Assembly: GCF_034440735.1 (NCBI RefSeq)
Contig: NZ_CP140098.1
Coordinates: forward strand, 2,349,501-2,413,500
Direction of reading: 5' to 3'
DNA: 64,000 nucleotides
DNA from: Deinococcus sp. AB2017081
GTDB lineage: Bacteria; Deinococcota; Deinococci; Deinococcales; Deinococcaceae
In this document: positions 31,133 through 39,800 of the stretch, piece by piece
Position numbering within the stretch: position 1 is the first letter of the stretch
How the letters are laid out: each line of letters opens with the position of its first letter
Notes under the pieces: model-generated
Databases searched by the model: none
What the model was told of the DNA's origin: nothing
Seen by the model: the letters and a program-made list of their open reading frames with translations, nothing else
Program-made: the position numbers and the translations under genes

Positions 31133-34054
31133 ACCGATATAGAGGTTGGCTGTGGGGCGCTGGGCCGTCGTGCCCGTTCGAATGACAGCAACGTTCCAGA
31201 TCCCGTCCGGCGCGTCATGCAGCAGTTGGTAGCTCCGGAACTTGACACTCTTGAGCCGGTTTGCCGACGCATTCGGCCCGATGATGTGATGATCCTTGTT
31301 GTCCCGCGTGGTGTCCGAGTTCCGGTGGAAGATCGAGTTCTCCCCCGCCACCGGCGAATCCCGAATCGTCGTCACCGCCCAGCTGTCACTGAACAGCAGC
31401 GCGGTTCCCGCCGTGATCTGCACGGTGCCCGTCACGATCCCCCCTGCCCGGCTCAGGGCGTCCACCGGCACCGTGATGGTGGTCGCGGCCGACCCGACAT
31501 ACTCCCAGGTCACGCCCCCGTCGGTCGCACTGCCGGTGGTGTGGGTCGGGGCCACCGTGCCCGTCGTGCCGCCCATGGTGGCCCGGTACGCGCGGGTGGA
31601 CACCGTCATGATCGTCCCAGCCGTGAACGCGGTCGAGGCCGCCCACGCGGTGCCCACGTAGCCCGGGCTGGAGACCACCGTCTCGAGCGGCCCCGTCGTG
31701 AGCTGCACACTCGGACGGAAGCGCTGCCCACTGTAGTAGTACCCGGTGGGCGGCACCGCGCCAGGTACAGTCACGACGCTGTAGCCGCTCCCCGTCACCC
31801 CGCTGGCCGGGTAGACCGGGATGCCGTACCACCGCACGCCGGCCACATTGTGGAACTCCGCGAGCGTGCCGGTCATGCGCGTCAGCAGGGGTGTCCCATC
31901 GACCTTCAGGCCAGGAAGCGTCAGGTCACTCAGCTTGAGCGTGCCCGGCGAGGTCTCGTACAGCGCATAGTCCGGGGTACCGGCCCCGATGTCGAAGTCG
32001 CCACAGAGTTTCACGGTCTGCCCCGTGTTCTGGATCGAGATCATGCTGCGCTGGTCGCTGCTGGCACTCAGGCCGCTGAGGTCGAGACACGCACCCGCGA
32101 CCTTCCACCTCACCAACTCCAGGGTGCCGCCGGACACCGGCTCCAGCATCTGGATCGCGCTGGTCTTGCTGTTGACGTTTTCGTTCCCCCAGCCGCGTCC
32201 GGTGGTGTTCCGGAAGGAGTGCCCGATGCCCAGGGAGTCCAGGGCACGGTTCTCCACATACGTCAGGCCCCGGGAGTCCTCCACCACCAGCCCGCCCACA
32301 CACGTGCTAGCCGTGTTGTTCGCCACGGTCGGGTTCAGGAACAGGCTCTCGGGCACCGGGTTCCCGTCTGGGGCGAGGTCGCCCACGGTATCCCCCTGGC
32401 TCACCACGAAGCCCCAGCTGCCCGCGTCCACCGCGAGGTTGTTCGTCAGGCGCAGGTTACGCTTGCTGCTGCCCCGGTTGGCGAACGAGGACTGCACCTT
32501 GATCCCGTTGAGCGCGGTCTGGAAGGTGCGGTTGTGATCCACCTCCATGTTGTGCCCGGGGTTCAGGTAGAACCCGTGCTGGCCCAGAATATACTCAGCC
32601 ACATTGCGCAGCAGCCGGGAGAAGTCCCACCCTGGCCCCGTGAAGTAGCCCTGGGCGGTGCGAGACACGTGGCAGTGGCGGATCGTGGCGTTCGGGCGGC
32701 CATCCTCGTCCCAGTTGGAGTGGAGCTTGATCCCGAAGTTGTAGTTGCCCCCGGGTGTGATGTCGCCGGGCCCGATGACGCGCAGGCCGTCCACGAGCAG
32801 GTCGCTCACGAGCTCTACGAACAGGCCCGCGTAGCCAGCGCCAGTGAGCAGGCCGCCAAGCACGTTGAAATTGCTCCCACCCGTGATCCACAGCAGGCGG
32901 CCCAGGTTGCTGCTCAAGCCGTTCCACTCGCCCGCTCCGAGGCCGGCCATCCTGGGGTTGACGAGTTGCACGTCGGTGCCGCTGAGCTTGAGGAGGGGCG
33001 TGCGGGTGGCCTGTTGTTTCAGGCGGGCGCGGCCCTGCCAGACGTACACCTGCCCGTTCAGACCGGAGGCAGTCACGGTGCCGTCCACGCTGTAATCGCC
33101 GCCGCCCCGGCCCGTGTACACGACGTACTCCCGGCTGTCATACACCCGCTGGAGCTTGGCCGTGTTATCGGTCAGGTCGTCCGCCTTCAGGCCCATGCCC
33201 TCGGCGGTGAACATCGTGAGCGTCTGGAGGCCGCCCGCCCCGTCGACCGTGACCTCCTCGCGAATATTGAAATTGGGAATGTACGGGAACGCGACGCTGC
33301 CTTCACCCAGCAGCGGCGTGCCCTCCGGCACCCACGCGCCAGCCGTGCGGATCAGGCGCTGGAGCCCGCCGGCCACGGTGCGCCGCGCCCCCCGCGTGCC
33401 ATTGGGTGCGGCCGGCGGATCGGCCGTGGTGGCGCTGACGTAGGCCGGGTTGATGCCGGTGACACCCAGGGCGTCTGCCGTGGCCTGCTCCATCTCGGTG
33501 AGTGCGGGCTCCACCAGTGCCGTGAGCGCCGCCAGACCGGTCGCTCCATCCAGCAGGGCCAGCCGCGCCGCCTCCGCATCGGCCAGGATGACCCGCCCGC
33601 CCCGGATCTCCTCGAAGGCCTGACGGATCTCCGGCCCCGCCACGTACCGCACCGCGTTCTCGGGCACCGTCCGGTAGTCCCACGTGCCCTCAGGAATCCC
33701 GTCCCCCACCGTTTCATACGGCTGGATGCGGAAGTACTGCACCGCGGCCCGCTCCTGCGGCGTTCCCACGTACAGGTGCAGGTACTCCTCGACCTCGTAG
33801 ACGGGGGCCTCGACCGCGCCGTCGGCCGGCACACCGCCCCACAGCTGGAAGGGCACGTAGTCGGTGCCGCGCAGCTCGATGGTGCCCTGGGCCGTCACGA
33901 CGAGCCGCGCGATCGACTCCCCGATGGTCGTGCCGGTGCCGCTCGCGACCCGAGAAACCGGCCGGAAGATGACGGTGCCCACCCCGGTGCCCACATCGGG
34001 CAGGGGGGCGTTGCCGGGCCACGTCGGGCCGGAAGTGACGGTGAGCAGTTTCAC
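31037..34054 (-). CDS. Phage tail fibre/receptor-binding protein
   Basis: 1005 residues from GTG at 34054 with a GGAGG ribosome binding site. The N-terminal ~250 residues (VKLLTVTSGPTWPG to FRIQPYE) look like the virion-attachment part. A helical stretch (LADAEAARLALLDGATGLAA) leads into a long parallel beta-helix region (ITGGSNFNVLGGLLTGAGYA, LRLTNNLAVDAGSWGFVV). The C-terminus (TAQRPTANLYIGLLYRDSTL) resembles common phage tail-fibre tips. Overlaps the distal tail gene by GTGA. Confidence 0.82.
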   Translation of the reverse strand: MKLLTVTSGPTWPGNAPLPDVGTGVGTVIFRPVSRVASGTGTTIGESIARLVVTAQGTIELRGTDYVPFQLWGGVPADGAVEAPVYEVEEYLHLYVGTPQERAAVQYFRIQPYETVGDGIPEGTWDYRTVPENAVRYVAGPEIRQAFEEIRGGRVILADAEAARLALLDGATGLAALTALVEPALTEMEQATADALGVTGINPAYVSATTADPPAAPNGTRGARRTVAGGLQRLIRTAGAWVPEGTPLLGEGSVAFPYIPNFNIREEVTVDGAGGLQTLTMFTAEGMGLKADDLTDNTAKLQRVYDSREYVVYTGRGGGDYSVDGTVTASGLNGQVYVWQGRARLKQQATRTPLLKLSGTDVQLVNPRMAGLGAGEWNGLSSNLGRLLWITGGSNFNVLGGLLTGAGYAGLFVELVSDLLVDGLRVIGPGDITPGGNYNFGIKLHSNWDEDGRPNATIRHCHVSRTAQGYFTGPGWDFSRLLRNVAEYILGQHGFYLNPGHNMEVDHNRTFQTALNGIKVQSSFANRGSSKRNLRLTNNLAVDAGSWGFVVSQGDTVGDLAPDGNPVPESLFLNPTVANNTASTCVGGLVVEDSRGLTYVENRALDSLGIGHSFRNTTGRGWGNENVNSKTSAIQMLEPVSGGTLELVRWKVAGACLDLSGLSASSDQRSMISIQNTGQTVKLCGDFDIGAGTPDYALYETSPGTLKLSDLTLPGLKVDGTPLLTRMTGTLAEFHNVAGVRWYGIPVYPASGVTGSGYSVVTVPGAVPPTGYYYSGQRFRPSVQLTTGPLETVVSSPGYVGTAWAASTAFTAGTIMTVSTRAYRATMGGTTGTVAPTHTTGSATDGGVTWEYVGSAATTITVPVDALSRAGGIVTGTVQITAGTALLFSDSWAVTTIRDSPVAGENSIFHRNSDTTRDNKDHHIIGPNASANRLKSVKFRSYQLLHDAPDGIWNVAVIRTGTTAQRPTANLYIGLLYRDSTLGKYICVRQVTPSVVWEDMMGTTV

Positions 34055-34515
34055 GGAAGGCCTCCAGGGGCGATGGGCGTGCGCGAGCGCAAGCCCGTGG
34101 GCAGGGTGTAGAGGGGACTGATCAGGTCGTAGACGTGCGAGCCCCGCCACGACAGGCCGCCGAACCCCATCTCGGGACTCGGAGCCTCGGCGAGCCGCAG
34201 GACGTCCAGGCGGCCCTGGTGCTCCCACAGCTCATTGACGGCGTCCAGCAGCGCGAGGTGGGCCGCCAGCGCCTGCTCCGCCCGCAGCGGGCTCACGCCG
34301 CGCACCACCCAGGTGAGGGTCGCCTGGGACGGTTGCGGGATGATCCCGGTCGCCGGATCGGTGGCGTAGACCCGCCCGGTGGGCGTCTGCTCCACCGATC
34401 CACTGGCCTTCCACGCCGGGCGGGTCAGCCGGCACTCGGGGCCAAGGGGCACCAGCACCCCGCCGTAGAGCACCCCTCCCAGGCGCTGCCCGCCGCTCCG
34501 CACGCGCAGCGTCAT
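34051..34515 (-). CDS. Hypothetical tail protein
   Basis: 154 residues between the hub-like protein and the fibre, overlapping both by 4 bp. Motifs are not recognised. The position suggests a distal tail or fibre-attachment component. Confidence 0.65.
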   Translation of the reverse strand: MTLRVRSGGQRLGGVLYGGVLVPLGPECRLTRPAWKASGSVEQTPTGRVYATDPATGIIPQPSQATLTWVVRGVSPLRAEQALAAHLALLDAVNELWEHQGRLDVLRLAEAPSPEMGFGGLSWRGSHVYDLISPLYTLPTGLRSRTPIAPGGLP

Positions 34516-36065
34516 GCTCCGCTCCGGGCGCGCACGGCGTCCTGGGTGGCGTCCATCAGGGCGAGCTGGCCCAGCCAGCGGGCGGCGCGGGCCTCGGCCC
34601 CTTCACGCTGCCCGGCCCGCAGGATGGTGCGGACGCCCCCGACGAGCTTCAGGTGCGTCGTGATGCTCTCGACGGTGTTCTCGTAGGTGCTGCCGTCCTC
34701 GCGCATCAGCGAGAGCATCGGGCGCGGCGTGACAGGCCCGATCACGCTGCTGCCCTCGACGAGGATCCCGTCCACCGTGATCACCGCCGGGTCGCGGTGA
34801 GGCAGGACGTAGTGGAAGGCCGCCAGCCGGGTCAGCAGGTCGGTGTCCGGACGCTCGGGCCGGAACTCGTACAGGATCAGCTGCGCCCCAGGGGACAGGT
34901 GGAAGGTGTACGTCAGCGCCCGATCCCCCCGGATCCGGGGCGGCGCGTAGGCCTCCCGCAGGGTGACCCTGCCGTCCAGGGTGGTGCGGGTGACCTGTTC
35001 CAGCACGCTGCCGTCGTCGGTGGCGACGTCCATCAGCACCGTGGAGGTCATCCCCAGCCACTGCGCCCAGAGGTCCACGCGGCGGTGTGCGGGCACCCGG
35101 AACAGCACCGTGCCCGGCTGCGCGGCGTCGATCAGCGTGAACAGCGCCCCGCCGTCCTGCGCCCCCTGGTCGGAGAGGATCTCGTAGATGAACTCGGCCT
35201 CGGTCGAGGTGTTGGTGAACGTCTCGCCCGTCACAGGGGCGAGCTGCCACGCCGGCACGCTGGGGTCCAGGGGCACGTCCTTGACCGCCACGCCCAGGGC
35301 CGCCGCCTCCGGCGCCGTCACGGCCTCCACCTCCGGCGTGCCGTCCGGACGGCTGCCCAGGCCGAACCACACGCCGGTCACCAGCGCCTCGCTGTCGGTG
35401 TCCTCGAAGGTCGGCACGACCTGCGTGCCCTCGGTCAGCTGGAGTACGGGCGGATCCGCCGTCAGGTGCACGAACACGCGGCGCAGGGCGTCCACGTCCC
35501 ACGTGGCCCCGGCCTGAGCACACAGGTAGTCCAGCACGTCGCTGACCTTGCGCCCATAGGGGCTGAACGCGGCCACGATCACGCCCAGCTCGGGCAGCAC
35601 GCTCGGGTCGTCGAGGATGGCGCTGCCCAGGTCGCCGCCGGTCGTGGCGGCCGTGACGACGGCGCGGAGGCTCAGCCCCGCGTCCTGCTCGGGCAGGGTC
35701 ACGAGGTCGCAGCGCACCTCGGTCAGGCGCTTCTTGAGGCCCACCGCCTTGAAGTTCGAGTGGCCGGGGGCCTGCGAGTTGCCGGACTTGACGACCACGC
35801 CGGCGAACTCGCGGAACCACACCCCGCTGTACGCGGCGTACATGGCCTCCAGCTCCACGATGTCCCGCTCCTGCACGTCGAGGGTCGCCCACATCGCCTG
35901 CCACGTCAGCTCCAGGCAGCCGCCCCACCCGGTGCGGCCCGCCTCGAACCCGGACGCCGGCACGTTCATGCGCAGCGGGGGATCCGCGTGCTCCAGGTAG
36001 CGGTCGTGGCGGTAGGTGCCGTCCCAGTCCGAGACGATCAGCCGGACGTTCTGGATGGCGGCCAT
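34512..36065 (-). CDS. Probable phage distal tail/hub protein
   Basis: 517 residues. Sits two genes after the tape measure, where siphoviruses encode distal tail and hub proteins. Beta-rich with many Thr/Val strands; ALTYTFHLSPGAQLILYE and VPAHRRVDLWAQWLGMTST are typical of structural beta-sandwich domains. No family is named with confidence. Confidence 0.65.
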   Translation of the reverse strand: MAAIQNVRLIVSDWDGTYRHDRYLEHADPPLRMNVPASGFEAGRTGWGGCLELTWQAMWATLDVQERDIVELEAMYAAYSGVWFREFAGVVVKSGNSQAPGHSNFKAVGLKKRLTEVRCDLVTLPEQDAGLSLRAVVTAATTGGDLGSAILDDPSVLPELGVIVAAFSPYGRKVSDVLDYLCAQAGATWDVDALRRVFVHLTADPPVLQLTEGTQVVPTFEDTDSEALVTGVWFGLGSRPDGTPEVEAVTAPEAAALGVAVKDVPLDPSVPAWQLAPVTGETFTNTSTEAEFIYEILSDQGAQDGGALFTLIDAAQPGTVLFRVPAHRRVDLWAQWLGMTSTVLMDVATDDGSVLEQVTRTTLDGRVTLREAYAPPRIRGDRALTYTFHLSPGAQLILYEFRPERPDTDLLTRLAAFHYVLPHRDPAVITVDGILVEGSSVIGPVTPRPMLSLMREDGSTYENTVESITTHLKLVGGVRTILRAGQREGAEARAARWLGQLALMDATQDAVRARSGA

Positions 36066-36167
36066 CAGCGGGCCCCGGCACGGTCAACCATGGGGTCAGG
36101 GTGCCGGGCCGGGTGACACGCGGGCGGGTTCGGCGGGGGCCGTCAGGTCACGGGCCGGGGCCTGGGT

Positions 36168-36809
36168 TCAGTCCGCATCCGGGAGCCAGACCACCTTGCG
36201 CTCCCAGTCCGTGCTCACCCTTCCTGGCCCCCACCACGTTATGTTCCACCCGGCCCGGAAGTGGAACGTGATCACCTGAGTGCGCAGGCCGCCGGACGCG
36301 ACCGGGCACGCCGCCTCACCGTTCACCAGCGCGTCATGGGTGACGTACAGCAGACTCAATGATGCCCGGTTGGCCCGGGCCGGCAGCGTCCTCCACATCC
36401 TGAACGGCGGCGTCTCCAGGAGATTCTGGCCCGAGTACGCGACGCCGTTCACTCCCTGAGCGACGGGGAGGATCTGCACGATGCTGGGATCGACGCTGAG
36501 CGTCACCCGGCAGTCCCGGGCCCACAGGCTCGACAGCGGGCGCGACGGGCCTCGTGGCGCGGGCAGGTTCAGTTCGAAGGGTTGCAACCGCTCGCCGAAA
36601 TAGTCGACCTGACCGCCATCCTTCACGGCCTGGACGGTGCCGACGCCGTCGACATGGACGGTCAGGGGCATCGCCTCCGGGGCCACGTTGCCCCTCATCC
36701 GATAGATGGCGTCGTCCTGACCTGCCGTCGCCCCTGGCGCACACGCGGTGCACAGCGCCACCAGCACCGATCCCAGTCCCATCCACTTCCAGTTCCTCGT
36801 GCGCTTCAC
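36168..36809 (-). CDS. Phage-encoded small lipoprotein
   Basis: 213 residues from a GTG at 36809. Signal helix GLGSVLVALCTAC with lipid on Cys23, then a beta-rich domain with a likely disulfide pair (WARDCRVTL, GEAACPVA). Lies between the tape measure and the hub gene but need not be structural. A lipoprotein here may act at the lysogen envelope, for example in superinfection exclusion; this is inference from position and anchor only. Confidence 0.65.
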   Translation of the reverse strand: MKRTRNWKWMGLGSVLVALCTACAPGATAGQDDAIYRMRGNVAPEAMPLTVHVDGVGTVQAVKDGGQVDYFGERLQPFELNLPAPRGPSRPLSSLWARDCRVTLSVDPSIVQILPVAQGVNGVAYSGQNLLETPPFRMWRTLPARANRASLSLLYVTHDALVNGEAACPVASGGLRTQVITFHFRAGWNITWWGPGRVSTDWERKVVWLPDAD

Positions 36810-36876
36810 CCGCCCACGGTAGCGAACCCGGTCTGACTGCGTTGCCTCACGTCGACACCGAGAGCAGATCTCCGCC

Positions 36877-39800
36877 TCAGCGCGCCCCCGCCGTGCTGCT
36901 GGCGTGCGGCCCGGCCACCCGATCCACATACTGGCCGAAGCGATCCACCGCGCCGTCGAACGTCCGCGCCGCTTCGGCGAGCAGCCGCCCGGTGTCGTTC
37001 GCACTCCGCAGCAGATCCCGCGCCTCGCGCAGCACGTCGATCACGACCGTGGGCGTGCCGGTCTGCAGGGTGCCCGTATTGGACGCCAGCGTGGGGCTGC
37101 TGCCCCCGCTGCTGGGCGAGCTGGCCGGGAGGGCCGCGTCGATGGTGCGGCGCAGCGGGGTCAAGGTGGCCTCCAGCTGCTGCGCCACGCCGGGTAGCGC
37201 CTCCCCGATGCGGGTGATCACGCTGGTCGCGTCCCCGCCGCCGGCGAGCGTGGTCGTCAGCTCGGTGAGCAGGCCCCCCAGGGTGCCCTTGATGATCGCT
37301 CCCTGGATGATGGCCTGAGTGATCGCGTCGATGACCGCCCCCCGGATGCCGTCGCGGATGCCGTCGAGCAGGCTCCCGGTGCCGTTCAGGAAGTTCGTGA
37401 TCCCGCGCGTGAAGCCCGAGCTGACTCCGGACTCGATGGTGCGGGCGATGGTCGCGGCCGTCTCGTCGATCTGCTTGACGACCTCGGGGCCGCCGCCGAA
37501 CAGGTCGGCCCAGAAGCCGCGCGACCGGGTCGTGAAGCTGCTGAAGGCGCTGGCGTCGATGACCTTGAAGCCGGACTCGAATTCCTTGCGGGCCTTGGCC
37601 GCTTCCTCGCGGGCACGACGATATCCAGCAGCAGCGTCGGCGATCCCCGACACCACCTTGGTGATCGCGCCCACCCACGCGCCCACGTCGGCCGGGTTGG
37701 CCAGGATCCGGGCCACGTCGCCAGCCAGGGCAATGGCCTGCCCGGCGGCATTGGCGATGCCGTTGAAGTTCGCCTCCAGGTCGCCGTTGCCGGTCGCGCC
37801 GGCGAGCTTGCCGAAAGCCCCCGCGAGTTGCTGGGTGTACCCGGCGTATTCGGCAAACTTCTGGAACCCTCCTGCGGTCGTCAGGGCCGCGCCGCCCAGC
37901 TCGCGCAGCTCGGCCGCCAGCTGGCGGTAGTACGCGGCCAGCTCCGTGTTCCCGACCCGCTCGGCCGCCTGGGCCTGTTGTTCCAGACTGTCCAGTGCGG
38001 CTTGGGCCGCTGTGACGAACTCCTGCTGGCCCATGGCCCCATCGCGGTACCGCGTGGTCAGGTCGAGCAGGCTCACCGTCGTGTCGGCCGCCTGCTGCTC
38101 GGCGGTCGTGAGGGTCTGGGTGACGGTGCCCGCGCCAGTCACGAGTTCCTTCAGGCCCGCCGCCGCCGTCCGGTAATACCCGGCCAGCTCGGCGAAGCCC
38201 CGCGCGTCCGCCGCCTGGGCCAGGCGTTCCAGCGCCGGAACGGTGTCCAGCGCCTGGCGGTTGAAGTCCTCCTGGGAGATCGCGCCGTCGTCGAGATCGG
38301 CCACCAGGGTGTCGACCTTCGTGGCCCAGCCCTCGAACCGCGCCTCGATGCCCGCGACCGGGAGATCGGCCACCTGGTGGAAGTCCTCCCACGCGGCCGT
38401 GACCTTCGCGATCTGCGCCGGCAGCAGACCCGCCGTGACCATCAGGGCGGTCATCTCGTCCCGGCTCATGGTCATCACGTTCTGGATGACGTGCTCCAGG
38501 TCGTAGTAGTCCTGCCCGATGGTGTCGGTCTTCTGCCCGATGCCGCGCACCTGGTCGTCGGTCAGGAAGGTCAGTTCAGGCTCGGTGGACACCGCCCGCC
38601 CGGACTCGTCGCGCACGCCCCGGCGCTCTCCGGAGGCCGTGAGATCCTGCGTGGCCCCGCCGTCGCTCAGCAGCGCGTCCTGGATGGCCTGGGCCTGATC
38701 ACGCAGGTACCCGCCGATCAGCTGGCCGAGCGGAGTGTCCTGCACCCCCTTCAGGATCAGGCCCGCGTAGACCTTCCCGATGTCGTCCAGATGCATGGTC
38801 TCCATGCGGGCGAGCAGGGCGTCCTTCTCGCCCGCAGCGAGGACCCCGGTCGCTGGATCCTCCGGGCCTGGCACTGCTCCGTCGCTCACGCCCCGGCCCT
38901 GGAGGGAGTCCGGCAGCAGCGGCCCGGTGCCCAGGGTGCCGTACAGCGCGTCCCACGCGGCCCGCAGGCGTTCGGCCTCGTCGGCCGCGAGCCCGGACTG
39001 CTGGAGCAGCGTCTCCAGTTCGCTCTCGCTCAACCGGCCGACGTTCTCGATGGCGTTCTGCAGGTCGAAGAAGTTCTGGGTGGTGCCGTCAGCCGCCACC
39101 CCGATGCCACGCACCTGCGCCTCGGTCTTGAACAGGAGCTTCCCGGTGTCCGGATCCAGCACCGCGCCGCCCAGGTCGATCAGGGTGGCCGTCTCATCGC
39201 GCAGCCCCACGATCTGCTCTTTAAGCGCGGCCACCTGCGGCGCGGTCAGGCGCCCGGCCTTGGCCATGTCCTCGATGCTGGCGATCCACGCCTCGGCCAC
39301 GCCGGGGGTGGAAAGGTCGGCCCGCAGCGCGTGGATCCGGATCTGGAGCGCGTCGAAGGTCGTCTGTGCCGGGATCAGCGTCTGGGCGGTGGCCGCCAGC
39401 TCGCGTCCGCCCAGCTGCGTGCGGTCGAGGGTCGCCAGCGCCTCGTTGCCCGCACGGGTGCCCTCGTCGAGCGCGGCGGTGTAGTCCTCCTGGGCCTGGG
39501 TGACGGCGGCCGTGGCCTGCCGGACGGTCTCGAGCCGCACGCCCTGCTGTTCTAGGCGGGTCTGCTCGTACTGAACCCGGATCTGCCGGTCACGCTCGGC
39601 CTGGTTCGGCCCACCCTGGTTCGCGGACTCGCGCAGGGCCGCGTCGCGCTGGGCCTGTGTGACCCGCATCCGCGCCGTGTACTCATCCTGCGACTGGCGC
39701 TGCACGACCTTCAGACGCTCGGCCGCGGTACCCTTGAACGCGGCCAGCTCCTGGCTGTTCAGCTCTTGAATCCGCTGGGCGGCCTGCTGGGCGCCGCTCA

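Noticed and set aside
36903..37197. Plus-strand frames inside the tape measure gene
   Set aside because: Several long frames exist on the plus strand across 36.9-42.5 kb, but all are shadows with no start signals or domains.
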